Part shown: in pieces, positions 9,986 through 22,421 of the stretch
Numbering within the stretch: position 1 is the first letter of the stretch
Layout of the letters: the number at the start of each line of letters is the position of its first letter
Assembly (NCBI GenBank): GCA_032988165.1
Contig: JANTQF010000190.1
Location: forward strand, 1 to 64,000
Direction of reading: 5' to 3'
Source: Emmonsiellopsis sp. PD_33
Taxonomy: Eukaryota; Ascomycota; Eurotiomycetes; Onygenales; Ajellomycetaceae
Length of the DNA stretch: 64,000 nt
Program-made: the position numbers and the translations under genes
Notes under the pieces: model-generated
What the model was told of the DNA's origin: nothing
What the model saw: only the letters and a program-made list of their open reading frames with translations
Database searches by the model: none

Positions 9986-11146
9986 ATGGCAGCCATAAAC
10001 CCCCAAACCGACTCGATATCTACTCCGAAACCTAACCTCCCCGGGGAAGAGTCGCCTGCGTCATCACAACCCGATCCAAAAACTGTGCTTCCAGACAGCA
10101 ATCCGACACCAGCAGAACTTGGCGCACTGAATAGCAGAGAAAGAGAACGGGATCTCAATGTGAAGAACCTAGAGCTCAGACCAGTTGAAAGGGGGATCCC
10201 ACATGCCCCATCCAGCATTTTGACTCCAATCACCACGATGAGACCAGTATCCCCTCTTGGCTCTCTTCACTCCTCGCGACCCTCTGCATCCCCGCATCGA
10301 GCAAGACATTCTTACATCTCTCCGTCGTCCCCGAATCACGCATTCCGCTCGGCATCTCCCCGAATGCATTCGCCTGCGTCGTCACAGATTTTTGAGCGGA
10401 ATGTCCAGGAGGATATCACTCCCGCCCAGGCCTCCCCGTCTATACCCTCCCACATCATGACAGAAAATCACATTCCTCCTATTCTTGGAGCAACGTCCGA
10501 CGCTCTAACCGATGACCGCCTTGACCCAGACTCCGTCGAAATTGTCACCCACAATTTCCACCAACCTGCTGCGCTGAGCGTCACTGGGGCTGGCCCAACT
10601 GACCATTCAATGACATCCTCCTGGCATGAGGATCTCAGTCCCCATATACCTCCAGATGTAGAGGATTCCGCTTCGAATTACGGGAGTTTGGAGCCCGCCG
10701 ATGTTCGGCGTCTGAGCTTCATATCATTCGCTGACGTCGTTCATGGCGAACATGCAGCGGAAAGCGATCACATATCGAATCGAGATTCTGTGTATCTAGC
10801 AGGGCTCTCGACCAATGCTGCCTCATTAGCGGCTCACAATCGTTCTCCATCCCCAATACGATCACCGGTTTCGTCCCACGGGTTTGGTACATCTCCTCCG
10901 ACAAGCGTGTCACCCTCCACCAAAGGAGTGGAGAGCTCTCCCAGCCGTGGTGGTGGCCGCCCAGCCGGAAGTCCTCGACTCTGCGGCCACAGCCCTCCTC
11001 CGGGAACCTTTGGCGGAGAACTTAATATCGAAACAATGCGACAAGCTCTACGACGGACAGGTTCCGGCGACTTTGGGGGATACCGAAGCCAACCGATGAG
11101 CGCAGTTGGAAACGACGATGGGACATATGACCGTCCTTTCAAATAG
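9986..11146 (+). CDS. Ser/Pro-rich disordered protein of unknown function
   Basis: Single-exon gene of 386 residues from the ATG at 9986 to a stop at 11146. I do not recognise a named domain. The protein is dominated by Ser, Pro and charged residues and is expected to be largely disordered, with many SP and RSxSP sites suggesting proline-directed phosphorylation. Two blocks look ordered and are likely conserved: RRLSFISFADVV around residues 240-251, and a C-terminal segment around 354-375 containing NIETMRQALRRTGSGDFGG, whose RRTGSGD could be a kinase or 14-3-3 site. No signal peptide or membrane segment is seen. A signalling or cell-polarity scaffold is possible but unproven. Confidence 0.75.
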   Translation: MAAINPQTDSISTPKPNLPGEESPASSQPDPKTVLPDSNPTPAELGALNSRERERDLNVKNLELRPVERGIPHAPSSILTPITTMRPVSPLGSLHSSRPSASPHRARHSYISPSSPNHAFRSASPRMHSPASSQIFERNVQEDITPAQASPSIPSHIMTENHIPPILGATSDALTDDRLDPDSVEIVTHNFHQPAALSVTGAGPTDHSMTSSWHEDLSPHIPPDVEDSASNYGSLEPADVRRLSFISFADVVHGEHAAESDHISNRDSVYLAGLSTNAASLAAHNRSPSPIRSPVSSHGFGTSPPTSVSPSTKGVESSPSRGGGRPAGSPRLCGHSPPPGTFGGELNIETMRQALRRTGSGDFGGYRSQPMSAVGNDDGTYDRPFK

Positions 11147-12066
11147 GCTGTTGAACATTTCGGCTCCTTGTATATTTTTTTGTATTTTCTTTCCTATCCC
11201 TTTCCTTTCTTTTATTCCCAAATTTAATCATACCGGTAGATTGGGAGTTTTCTCCAGGTATTTGCTTTTCCGGGAGTGTAATTGGTTCGATTTTTCGTTG
11301 CACCTTCCATATAACGCGGATCATTTCTGGGAGGATATTTTTTCTTTTCTTGTCTTTTTTTTTTGTTTTTTGGCATATCATTTTGCTTGTTCTCCATCTC
11401 AGTTTTCGTCTCGTTTTTTTTTAACTGTTGTTCTCTTACTACCATCGTCGTTTCTATCGTTTTGATTCCCCAAACAGTACCTTGTCAATCTCGCAGGCCA
11501 TTCCCATACTCCCCCCCCTATGATCTATCCAAAGCTTTTGTTCAATCTGGCTAGTTGAACAAACGGGTCTGTTTTCCCGTCTCTTTTTTAAATCATTTAC
11601 ACGTAACTCGATTTTTAATATATCTCGACAATGGAAAGGAAGGGTACGATTATTTTATTCGTTATAATTGTTGAAATTATATTTCCCTATTTTGAGTTTG
11701 ATGGATATCTTTCCCTTTTTTCCCTTTCTCCCGAGAGAGAATCTTTGTCCTCCCCCCTCCCACCCTTCGTCCTACTCAATCAGTCCTCTGGAACTCCAAT
11801 CTCTGACAAATCTAAAAATTATTCTTCCGGATGGCTAGCAATGAGACGAAAAATTCCTTCCCAAAAAAGAATATGGAATATATGGCACTTCCCCCTTTCC
11901 CCTTGATGGTTGGCATCCAGCAATAATGGCGCTTCCACGACAAAAAAAAAAAAAAAAACGAGGCGAACCCATTTCTAAACCTCTCCTCCCCTCCCCCCCT
12001 CAGGCCTTGCCTAACCTCCTTGATGAAAAAGTTCAAGGGGATAAAAAATTCGGATACAGAAGCAAA
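11147..12066. other. Convergent intergenic region, T-rich
   Basis: Lies between the 3' ends of the 9986-11146 gene and str2. It is T-rich with several homopolymer runs, including a 17-A run at 11942-11958. It probably holds both 3' UTRs. No gene seen. Confidence 0.6.
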
Positions 12067-14300
12067 TCACGTCTTCGAGACATTCTGGACAGCTTCGAGA
12101 GCACGATTAACCCTCTCTTTAAGGTCTACAGGGTCCTCCAGACCGATAGCCGTTCGTACAAGGTCGATTGGGACGTCGAATTGTTTGACCTGGTGATGGT
12201 ATGAGTAATTATGAACGTTAAGGGGGGCGGGTAGAATCATGAGGTAACACTCACCCATTCTAGCTCTCCATAGTGTGCCAGGATTACGAATGGCGAGCTA
12301 TAAATGGATACGTCAGTCTTACTGCTCATGCATACACTTTTATCTAAAGAAATCAGTTGAGGACATACCTGAGGGTAAAGTTCGTTCCCAGACTGGGGCC
12401 CTTGAGAACCTCAAGGGTGTCGAAAAAGGCGATGGCCTCCGGTGTTGAATGGAAGGTCACTGAGAACAAGCCACCATATCCTCCATTGGGATTTTTGCAT
12501 TTTTCGTAAAAGGGTCGAGATGGGCTATATTTTGGGTAATAGACCTCCTTGACTGGAATGAGATGTTAGCAAGGGGCGGTCCGGGAGGGAAATATCATCT
12601 TGGCAACTTAGGCTTACCAAGGGGCGATTCCTTCAAGAGGGCAGTAACTTCCTCAGTGGCTATGTTGATTCTCTCGATTCTAGACACGAAATCTCGACTG
12701 TTTCGCTCGAGGAAAACGGAATCTTGCGCCCAATAATTATCCTCGTACTCCGTTTCAAGAACAGTCTTCAGTTTCTCGAAATATTGTCCATGTGGATTGA
12801 ACACGGCGCTGCCTCCCATGACATTGCTATCTCCACTAAATACTTTTGTCAAGCTACTCACAACCACATCTGCGTATGGGAGGACGTTGACGTTGATGAA
12901 GTTACCCACCGACTCGTCAACTACCACAGCAAAATCGTATTTCGTAGCCAGACTCCGAATGCGCTCGAGATCAGGAGATATCAGAAGTGGGTTTCCAGGG
13001 AACTCGGTGAACAGGCCTAGGAACCTCTCGCCTGATTCCAAGCGTCGCTCAAGGTCATCGAGCTCTTCAGACGAAGCATGGCCGTAGAACTGAACTCCAG
13101 GCCCCCATTTCTGGAGGATCTTTAGAGTGTCGACATATGGGAACCCAAAGCATATGCTTTTGAGTGGTCCCCGGGCAGCCAAGAGCATGCGATGGGTATT
13201 GAAAATCGCGCTCATGCCACTAGGGTAGAGGTAGACATGGTCTTCCGTCAATCCCGAAATCCGTCCATCTAATGAAGCGGATTCCAGCGCCTCGGAAAGT
13301 TCACCATCGCAAGTCAAGGACCCAGCAATTCGTCTGCGAACACCTAGTTTAGCGTTGTTGGAGAGAGATGGGCTCAGATTACGGCCGAATCGCTCTTCGA
13401 TAAATTGGTCAAACTCTTTAGAGGCAGTGGAGCGGGTTTCGGTTTTATGTGAAATCGTATCTTTGCTGATGTTCCCTAGAGACCCGTTTCGCTGGTATCG
13501 CCTAGGCCCTTTGTGAGGCCATTGAGCTTTGGCTTCTTCCCGTTGCTGATGGCTTTCTTCAATTAAATAACCATCTTCTAAGGCTTTTAGGCAGAATTCG
13601 CTTCGACGACTTGAAATGCCGTCGCCAGTGTGCTGCCATACTTGCTTGGCCACACCGCTGTGTATCGCCGGATACAAAACGCAAGACAGCTTTGATGTAA
13701 TATTTGCTTGTGCGGCACCATTCTGCGCGTCTTCTTGAGGCTGCTGGGGCGGAACCAGGTTCACAATGCGGATCTTTTGCGCGTCCTCGGCGGGCAGCCT
13801 CGATATCATAAACTCGGCGCACCGAGCAGCAGTTCTTTTAGAGGGAAACAGCGTGGCGGACTCATCCGGGGATCCAAATCGGCGGACAACCTCTGCTACA
13901 AGGGCTTGGATGCTCTTGTGGATAAAGAATCGTGGGTATCCAGTGACCATGGCCTCAGTGACCCATTTTTCGCCCTCTTCGTAGCCCACATTCGCCCTCC
14001 ATGTGGGCAGAGATACACTCACGGCCTAAGGTTGTATGTTAGCATTGGTCCTTGTATTAATATAGATTAAATGGACAAAACGGAACAATCATTTATCACG
14101 ATGTTGAAGTCGGTAGCGTGGATATAAAAAGCGATGCAACTGACTCATAGGCCAGGAATGACAGGTTTGCACGACTTCCATAGGCGGTTGAAGACTAGAA
14201 AAATGTAGGCCATTGGGAGTGTATATTTCACTTGCTATGCGCAACCTACATGATCTGTCTCAGGTGGAATGGCTCCTCCAACAGCTACTTGTTTGGACAT
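12067..14300 (-). CDS. str2: Cystathionine gamma-synthase (Str2 type), PLP enzyme
   Basis: Makes cystathionine from cysteine and O-acylhomoserine in transsulfuration towards methionine. The first exon (14300-14250) encodes MSKQVAVGG... and splices to AVSVSLPTWRANVGYEEG at 14025, the standard N terminus of fungal Str2. The large exon carries GYPRFFIH, the PLP-domain block YLYPSGMSAIFNTHR (aromatic and Ser contacts), the cofactor Asp of VVVDESVGNF, and the Schiff-base Lys in SSLTKVFSGDSN. Further short exons downstream (12,548 to 12,067) encode GGYGGLFSVTF, SPFVILAHYGELEW and the C terminus ending in TGA at 12067. Overall length is about 590 residues, which fits fungal Str2, longer than bacterial MetB. 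It shares a divergent promoter with utp22. Confidence 0.92.
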
Positions 14301-14893
14301 CCTCCTGCTTGTTGCTTCCAGTGCGGGGGGGTGTAGAGAGGGGTTGATAGAAACGAGATCTTCAGCAGAAACAAGAACACAGGATACCGCGCATGGTCAC
14401 AGAGGCACAGGGAAGCTGGCAGGTATTTATACAGCGCGGGATCCCAATATCAATCCCGCGTGTCTGTCTAATGCGCACCGGGAGAGGTGAAAAGTGCATC
14501 GAGGTCTGGCTGCGATATCGCAGTCCACGTCACTTTGGGCAGCGGTATCAGCCTGTAATGCTAGGTGTATTTTTCCCGCTCTCGTCCCAGGCACCAGTTT
14601 TATCCAATAGGAATGCCTGCATTTTCACAAATCAGCCAATAAAATCGGTTTCTCTTGGGCGTATTGGAATTACGCAGATCTTGAAAGTTACCGCCCATTA
14701 CGATACCGCGCTATCACTCCACCAGGAAAAAAAAGTTGAAGCTTCTCAAAACTTCAACATCGGATATTGGAAGCGCAGTCAACAATCCCCCCAACCGCCC
14801 CCTCTTTGCGGATTCCCCGCGTTCTACCCGCCGGTTTGGATTTTCGCTGTGTTCGTATCCCAGCTCGGAATTTTTCGAGCAAATTTACCACAA
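14301..14893. promoter_or_regulatory. Divergent str2/utp22 promoter with two CCAAT boxes
   Basis: CCAAT occurs at 14604-14608 and 14636-14640, 32 bp apart and in the same orientation, about 255-290 bp upstream of the utp22 ATG. These suit the fungal CCAAT-binding complex. The utp22 frame is open through this region, but it has no family similarity there and is treated as non-coding. Confidence 0.5.
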
Positions 14894-17800
14894 ATGTCAG
14901 AAGCCAGCGCGAAGCGGAGGAAGCTGAGCTCCGGCGATGAGGTACAACAACATACCAGAAAGGCAGTGAAGAACGGAGAGAATCGCTCGCGATCCGATGC
15001 CCCTACAGCTGAACTCGCTGCCGCCAGCGGGCTGTACAAGTCCAATGTCTTTAAATTGCAGGTCGATGAACTGCTGTCCCAATTAAGACCAGATCACGAT
15101 AAGCTCCTCTCCCGGGTGGAAAAACCATTGCGAAAGCTCAAGAACATCATCGAACAAATCCCAGATATCCCCGCGAAAACTGTTCTCGAAGCAGAGAAAG
15201 AGTTGCGCAAAAGTTCCGGAGTTTCGGTCCCATTCCCTGACCCTCGGCCGGCGAAAGACACAAAGTACACTCTGGAATACGCCCGACCCTCGAATGTCAA
15301 CGTCGTTGGGAGCTTCGCGGTCAAGACGGAAGTAAAGTCGAAACTCACTACTATCGATTTGGCGGTTACAATCCCTTCTTCTCTGTTCCAAAAGAAGGAT
15401 TATCTCAATTACCGATATTTCCACAAACGCGCCTACTACATTGCATGCATTGCTGCGGGAATCAAAGATGCCAAAGATCCAGATTTTAAAATAAGCTGGA
15501 GCTATCAAGATGGGAATACGTTGCGACCTGTGATACTGATAGAACCCGCTGAGAATACCGACGATGCCTTTGCCCGTTCGAAATCATGCATCCGTATCAT
15601 CACCGCCGTCGAGGAGACCGTTTTCCCTGCCTCCGTGACCCTGCCCACGAGCAACAATATCAGACAAAACAATGCTGATCAGGATTCTCAGCAAGATTCC
15701 ATACAGGAGGCGGACTCGACTCCCATTTACAACGCGGCCTTGCGATCCGAAGCCTCTGTTTCTGCCTTCTTGAAACTTCAATACGCCGCAAGTGTCAAGT
15801 GTGGTGCCTTCAGGGATGCTTGTATCCTGGGCCGAGTTTGGCTTCAACAACGGGGTTTCGGGACCTCATTCGGACGAGGTGGCTTCGGCCATTTTGAGTG
15901 GGCTACTCTAGTAGCTTTGCTCCTTCAAGGCGGCGGGCCAAATGGGAAACCTCTCCTCTCTCCAAGCTACAGTAGCTACCAAATCTTTAAGGCTACGATT
16001 CAGTTTCTTTCGGGGAAGAATCTTATCCAGCCTTTTATCTTGTCCTCGACGGAAGTTTCCAAAATTACCCCGTCCGATGTGCCTGTCTTCTTTGATGGGA
16101 AACGAAGTCTGAATATTTTGTACAAAATGTCCGCTTGGTCATATGCTTTGCTTCGCCATGAATCTTCTACGACATTGAAAATGCTAAACGACTCTCTTCG
16201 CGACAACTTCAATGCGGTTTTTATTCTCAAAGTTGACGACCCCCTATGCAGATTCGACCATCTAATCTCACTCTCGCCGCAAACCACACTTACACCGACC
16301 CCCCGTGTACTCAAATATCAATCATCCATCTACAATGTCCTCTTACGAGCTTTAGGAGACAGAGCGAAACTTATCAATCTTTCGACTCCGGAAGCCCTCC
16401 CTTGGTCTGTTGACTCGGGAGCACGCCCTGCAAAGCAGAATGTATCCATCACCCTGGGACTGTTGGTCGATGCTGAACATTCAAATCGGGTAGTTGACCA
16501 TGGGCCCTCAGCTGAGGATAAAGAAGCAGCAGCTTCTTTCCAGAAATTCTGGGGCGACAAATCTGAGCTTAGACGCTTCAAAGATGGAAGCATTGTGGAA
16601 AGTTTGGTATGGTCCGATCGCGCATCAGATCCACCAATAGTACAGCAAATCGTGACGCATATCCTACGGCTTCACTTTAACTTGGACGAAACCCGCATTA
16701 ACTTCGTCAGCTATAACCTTAATACGGAATCATTCAACGGTCTCAGTGTACTTAACCCCACCGCCCCTTTTCAACCATACATGGATGCGTTCAGCTCCCT
16801 TGAAAAGTTGCTCCAAACTGCGGATGGCCTTCCTCTCACCATGAACCAACTTTCAGCTGCTTGCCCCTTACTCCGATACACTTCAAATGACCTCTCGAAT
16901 AATGGCCAATCGCAAAGCGCCCCTGCCGATGTACTCCTCCAGTTTGAAGGTTCAACACGTTGGCCAGATGACCTTGGAGCAATACAAGTGACAAAAGTTG
17001 CCTTCTTGCTAAAGATAGGCGAAATTTTGGAAGAATCTGGCGAAATCGTATCATGCCAAGTAGGACTGGAAAACGAAGAAAGGAAATTCGTTAACAACGC
17101 TTTCCTTGACATTGTCCATTCAAGCTCGGTTACATTCCGACTCCGCATCTACCACGAGAGAGAACAAACCTTGCTGGAACAGCAGCTAAAGGGTAGAGAT
17201 CTAGGTGGCCGACAAAAAGAAGAACTAGCCTTTGCACTCGCTGCTCATAAGCGCAATTTTGTCCAAGCCCCTCGACTGACCCAAACGATACGAACTCTTT
17301 CAACCCGCTTCCCACTCCTCTCGCCCACTATCCGCCTCGTTAAAAAATGGGCAAACTCCCATTTGCTTACCCCCTATCTCCGCGAGGAACTCTTAGAGTT
17401 AATTGTCTGCCGGGTCTTCATCCATCCGTACCCCTGGGATGCTCCTTCTAGCATCATGACCGGTTTCCTCAGGACACTCCACTTGCTCTCCAGATGGGAT
17501 TGGCAGCACGAGCCATTAATCGCCGATCTAGGCCAAGAATTGACATCGCAATCGCTCGCAGAGATCCAGACCAAATTCGACGCCTGGCGAAAAGTCGACC
17601 CGATGATGAACATAGTTACCCTATTCGTGGCATCCAACATCGATCAGGATGGCGTTACCTGGACCCAATTCTCCAAGCCGCCCCGCGTGGCCGCAGCGAG
17701 ATTAACCAGCTTGGCAAAGTCTGCGATGAAGCTGGTAACAGAGAAGGGAGAAAATCTACAAGCGCCAGATCTTTTCCGTTCACCGCTCACAGATTACGAT

Positions 17801-18193
17801 TTTGTTCTTCACCTCAACCGAAAGTATGCTGGCGGTCGCAAGAAGAAGGATCAGACCGTGTTCAAGAATCTTCAGGGCCAGTTGGGCGGTAATGGTGACG
17901 GGATTGCTTTCAAACCTGCTACTGAATTTGCGGAGGAATTGAACCATTATTTCGGGCAGGCCATTGTGTTTTTCCATGGCGATGAGGATAGCAGCGTTAT
18001 TGCAGGGGTTTGGAATCCGCAAACGACAAAACAGCGAGCTTGGGGTTTGAAGATCGGGTTTTCGACTACGCCGGTAAATGCCTCAGGGGGGGAAGGGAAA
18101 GAAGCTGAGCTTGCGCCTAACAGGACGGCGATTTTGAATGAGATTGCCACGCTCGGTGGTGAGCTTATTGAGAAGGTTCAGGTAAATCGTTGA
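14894..18193 (+). CDS. utp22: Utp22/Nrap U3 snoRNP protein
   Basis: Component of the small-subunit processome, needed for early 18S rRNA processing in the nucleolus; in yeast it works with Rrp7 and casein kinase 2. The start at 14894 gives MSEASAKRRKLSSGDE, a typical basic Nrap N terminus, and 1,099 residues in one exon, close to the family length. Nrap landmarks are the helix DELLSQLRP near residue 58, VVGSFAVKTEVKSK (nucleotidyltransferase-like fold) around 140, and GRVWLQQRGFGTSFGRGGFGHFEW around 316. Also present are ELRRFKDGSIVESLVW near 559 and LVKKWANSHLLTPYL near 820. These folds are structural rather than catalytic in the family. No frameshift or stop is seen. Confidence 0.95.
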   Translation: MSEASAKRRKLSSGDEVQQHTRKAVKNGENRSRSDAPTAELAAASGLYKSNVFKLQVDELLSQLRPDHDKLLSRVEKPLRKLKNIIEQIPDIPAKTVLEAEKELRKSSGVSVPFPDPRPAKDTKYTLEYARPSNVNVVGSFAVKTEVKSKLTTIDLAVTIPSSLFQKKDYLNYRYFHKRAYYIACIAAGIKDAKDPDFKISWSYQDGNTLRPVILIEPAENTDDAFARSKSCIRIITAVEETVFPASVTLPTSNNIRQNNADQDSQQDSIQEADSTPIYNAALRSEASVSAFLKLQYAASVKCGAFRDACILGRVWLQQRGFGTSFGRGGFGHFEWATLVALLLQGGGPNGKPLLSPSYSSYQIFKATIQFLSGKNLIQPFILSSTEVSKITPSDVPVFFDGKRSLNILYKMSAWSYALLRHESSTTLKMLNDSLRDNFNAVFILKVDDPLCRFDHLISLSPQTTLTPTPRVLKYQSSIYNVLLRALGDRAKLINLSTPEALPWSVDSGARPAKQNVSITLGLLVDAEHSNRVVDHGPSAEDKEAAASFQKFWGDKSELRRFKDGSIVESLVWSDRASDPPIVQQIVTHILRLHFNLDETRINFVSYNLNTESFNGLSVLNPTAPFQPYMDAFSSLEKLLQTADGLPLTMNQLSAACPLLRYTSNDLSNNGQSQSAPADVLLQFEGSTRWPDDLGAIQVTKVAFLLKIGEILEESGEIVSCQVGLENEERKFVNNAFLDIVHSSSVTFRLRIYHEREQTLLEQQLKGRDLGGRQKEELAFALAAHKRNFVQAPRLTQTIRTLSTRFPLLSPTIRLVKKWANSHLLTPYLREELLELIVCRVFIHPYPWDAPSSIMTGFLRTLHLLSRWDWQHEPLIADLGQELTSQSLAEIQTKFDAWRKVDPMMNIVTLFVASNIDQDGVTWTQFSKPPRVAAARLTSLAKSAMKLVTEKGENLQAPDLFRSPLTDYDFVLHLNRKYAGGRKKKDQTVFKNLQGQLGGNGDGIAFKPATEFAEELNHYFGQAIVFFHGDEDSSVIAGVWNPQTTKQRAWGLKIGFSTTPVNASGGEGKEAELAPNRTAILNEIATLGGELIEKVQVNR

Positions 18194-18426
18194 TATATAT
18201 TTGGAGCAAAGTAATAAGAAATTTTTTCATTATCAATACATAAATATAGTCTTTTCTGGGAATAAACAAAAAGCAAAGGGAAAAAAAAATGTTTGTAAGA
18301 TAAATGTCAACCTAGAACGCCAATGCTATGTAATCTCGCTGGTATGGGAAAGAGAAAGTCAAAGAAGGATCAACCCCTTTTTCAGACTTGTTCCCACGAG
18401 AAAAAAAGTTGCCAAAGGATCAACAG

Positions 18427-21400
18427 CTAGGTCCTCTTCCTGCCAGACGACGAGCCTGCAGAATTTTGAGTAGAAAACGAACAATATTTGTCCTTGATAG
18501 CGACAACTTCGTAACTGCCTTCATCCGATGTCCGTATGGTTTTGGTGTGTTCGTAGGATATGTCATGCTTGGTATCCAGAATCTGCGACTTCTTGCCCTT
18601 CCGATCAATTGAGCTTCGGGTATATCTGCAAGGTAAGAATTAATTAGTATCTCCCCCAAAGCACGTAGAAAAGGTGCAGATCCGCTTTCGCTATATCAGT
18701 GGGGATTATGAACTTACGTAAACTCAAATGGTGGGCTTCCCCAAAATTCAAACACAATATCGGCTTCACCTCCTTCGTGTATCTCGACAACAGAAACGGA
18801 TCCACGGCTGACCCTGACGCTGGGCATTTCGTGAATAGTTTTGGTGATATTTTTGTGCGCTTTGCACTTCCCACTCGCACCATCGCTGACAGCAGTGATG
18901 GTGAATTCACCGGGTTTCTCGGCAATCCGGCGGAAGTTGGTGTTCGGGATGGTCGCTTTCCGCTGCGTACCATCAAACGTATAGTATACGTCGAATGGAG
19001 CATGTCCGGATAAGGAGAACGAGAGCCGTTCTCCAACGCAGTAGTCGGTCTGCGTTTCGAGGGGAATGATTGTTGGGACGTCCGAAATCGACACTCTCAC
19101 AGATGAACCTTCGTACTCTGTCGATCGCTGGCAGCCACGGGAGTCACGGACTTTCCGAATACTAATCACATGCTGTCCAAGATCAAGATATCGTCGCGGG
19201 ATTGGAAGGTTATACCTATTGGAATTTACATTCGGTATTGATAAAATCTCCGGCTTGGATATCGAATGATGTTTGATACCAACCTCCAGTGAAAATGGAG
19301 GTACACCTTCCAAAATGACGGGAATAACTTCTTCAGCATTGCCCTCTTCTTTGCAGAATCCATATATACGGTTAGGCTGTTCAAAGCGCGCTGAAGGGCG
19401 AGGGTTGACTCTTTGGGTAACAGCGAGGGGCACATGTTTCTTTTGGTCGAAACGATAAAGATTATCTCCAAGTTCGAGAATCCTGTATGAGTAATCTCCA
19501 GGCTTCGATGTGTCCATCTGTAGGGATGCAGAACTCAAGGCTGCCGTCATTGATTTGAGGCTCGTGGAGGGAGCTGCGGCGCCCTGCCTGCGTTGCTGTT
19601 CGTATCTAAAAGTGAAAGGAGGCGTTCCGTCGAATTTCAACTCCAACAGATCTTCGTCACCCTCACAGACCTCCTGCTTCTCCAAAACAGCCCTATTCTC
19701 TGTCGAGATGCCGTCGATAGACGTGATGGTAGGTCGAGGAATCCACGAGATTTCGAATATGTTCGCGGCCTTGTCAACGGACCCAGGACAGGTAGCGTCT
19801 GACACTTCAAATATTTCGTACCGTCCTCGCTGAGTGAACTGAATGAGACTGTTCTCGTTCCAGAAAGTCTTTTCAATTGTAGGTGATGAAGGATAATCAA
19901 GATTGCGGAATTTGACTGTCCACGGTGCCACTCCTTCCAGCCTTAATGGTATCTCAACCTTCTTATCTTCAAGTGCAAGGACAGAGCGCTTCTTGTCAAT
20001 TTGGCCAAAGGCGACTTGAGGTCGCTTCGGGCGAACATCGACCCTGACCTCTTCTTTCAATGGCCTCTTGCAATTTGATTTGTCCTTGACACTCGTTAAT
20101 CCAAGAATATACTCGCCTCCATCAACAAGTTCTCCGGTGGTGATAGTTGCAACATCATGGTCGCTTCGAAGCTGAGATTTCGTCCGTTTACCGTTATAAA
20201 CAAGCTCATATTGCAGCTCCCAAGGGGGTTCCCCGACGAACATGACATCAAACGAAACAGGCTCGCCAAAACATGCTTTGCGATTCACTCCAGATCCCAT
20301 AAAATGGGCAGACGCAGGAGGTTTGACGTCCTGCTCCAAAACTGGGACTTTGCCCTTGAGAGACAAGGGTTCGTATACACGGTCAGATATGTCAAGGAAC
20401 TGGTATTTGTAGTGACCCGCTTCCGACGGAGTGAACTCTATCTGACTCCGTAAAGAATCAACGGGCATGATACGAGTTTGAACACCGCTTGCTTGTTCGA
20501 TGTTGTAGCGAACCCGGAAGGGAGGCGTTCCAATCAGATCCAAATCCACGAGAATACCGACGGAGTTATTTGCACACTTGTCATATAGATTTTCGTATCG
20601 CAAACTTAGACTTGGCTCGGGAGGGTTATGGAGGAAGCAAGACGCAGGCTCGAAGATTTCACCGGAACAGAATTGACTCGAAATTCCCGTGAGAGTATAC
20701 CATCCAGGCTTCTGGATTCGTGGTTTATGGTCAACACTCTTAAGAGAAACCTCTCGCGTGGCGGGGGGCGCTGAATCATCCTCCTGGGACAGCTGGTCGG
20801 TAAACGAATAGGTCAGAGTGTACGGAGCGTCGCCCACTTGGGTACGCCCAATTGAGTGGAAATGCACAGGCAGTTCTATCGAATCCTCTTTTGCAACCTG
20901 AAGGTAGGATTGAGCATTGCATCCGCTCAGAGAAATTCGGGGTCGTTCATGAACTGAAAATTGCTGGGTTTGCGGCACATTTGTCACGGTATGTTGGTCT
21001 ACCTCTTCGGCAATAGTAGAGTAATTCGCGACGTTCCCACAGGCATCATGGACCTCTTCAATCGAATAGACCCACTCACCGCTGGTGCTCAATGATTCGT
21101 TCAGTGGAACATCGATCTTCTGAGATTGAGCCCAGCTAATGTCCAAGTTCTCCCGGTCGATCAAAGACCCTACCCGAACCTGACCACTAAGAGGAGACCG
21201 GAAATTCTCAGGTTGAATGCTCTGGAAAGACACGCCGTGATCGATCTTGTTGATTTTACGGCTGTATTTGATCTTCAAAGGAGGGGTTCCTTCGACCTGC
21301 AGTATTAAATTTGAAAGTTCACCCTTGCAACGGTTGTCCCCCGAGCTTCGGATGTGCGCTTTCGGGCACGCAACAATAAGGGTATCGAGAGAACGCCGTC

Positions 21401-22421
21401 TAACTTCAAGTTTTGAATCATCCACGACTTTCTGTAGTTGGTAGATTCCCGTCTTTTTCACTGGAAACAGTAAATCGCGTGGGGTATGGATATCAGAACT
21501 TGAATGTCCTTTATTTGCCTGTTTGAACAGCTGCTTCAGTTGTTTTGACGGTATCGTGATGGTCTCATTCTGGCCCGACTCGAGATCATATCGCAACAGT
21601 TCGACAAGAATAGGGGTCGTCTGGTTCACTCGGATCGGCAAAACGGCCTGTGTTTTCTGGGCATCTAGACAAAAGGAAAGTTGCTCTGGATTCAATACCG
21701 CGGAGCTATCATTCTGTCAGCTCCGCTATTATCAGGGGGATGTTATTACATGCGAAACTTACCCTTCGGGGAGAATATGAATAATTTGTTTTCCCAAGAT
21801 CAAAGACGAATTATGAAGGATGTCCGAAGGTTTAACCCTTGTTTCGGAAATAGAAAGTTCTCTATCATATGCCACTTTGACCAGGGCAGCTATCCATGCT
21901 TCAATGGGTATCTGAACGTTCTGTCAGCAATATACTCCGACAAAACTGCGAGATAGGCAGGCATCATAACATACGGGGATTCTGAACATCAGAAATGCAT
22001 TGGCAACGGCGTGCACCATGAATACGGCCAACGTAGTCGAAAACGCCCACTCTAGCCATGGGATTCTTAAGGCAGGAAGGCCAAACAGGAATACACCGTC
22101 GATGGACACCCATTTCAAAAAAAGCCATGTTGAATCGAAATCGTCCGATGCCGTCCAATATTCGTATATGCGCCATGCATTCAGGGCCATATAGAAAGCC
22201 ACCACATACAGGCGCTGAGAAGGCGCGTCGACCACATTGAACGGGACAAGAGGTGCGTTCAGATCCTGCGGTTCTATGTGTACCGGCGAGGGTTTCTCCC
22301 TTCGAATCGCCTCGAACCGAGCTTCTAGTGGGGTTCCATTATGGCCGTCGACGGTTCTGCGCCTCAGGGGAGTCCGAGGGGTCGCAGGGAAGGCAGATCG
22401 AAGGCGAGGAGTGCCAGTCAT
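18427..22421 (-). CDS. pom152: Nucleoporin Pom152
   Basis: Pore-membrane nucleoporin that forms the luminal ring of the nuclear pore complex. Exon 1 (22421-21975) encodes a short Arg/Pro-rich cytoplasmic tail, then hydrophobic segments (about residues 70-150) including the membrane anchor. Exon 2 begins at IPIEAWIAALVKVAYDRELS and ends in ILPEG, which splices to SAVLNPEQLSF. The large exon then gives the luminal array of cadherin/Ig-like repeats, seen as recurring G(T/V)PPF or GxPPW motifs (for example EGTPPLKIKY, IGTPPFRVRY, VGEPPWELQY, DGTPPFTFRY). The final exon encodes YTRSSIDRKGKK and ends in TAG at 18427. Total is about 1,300 residues, as expected. Its 3' end converges on utp22 with about 230 bp between. 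Confidence 0.95.

Noticed and set aside
14393..14893. In-frame 167-codon extension upstream of utp22
   Set aside because: The frame is open but the translation lacks Nrap similarity, contains two CCAAT boxes, and the family N terminus fits the ATG at 14894.
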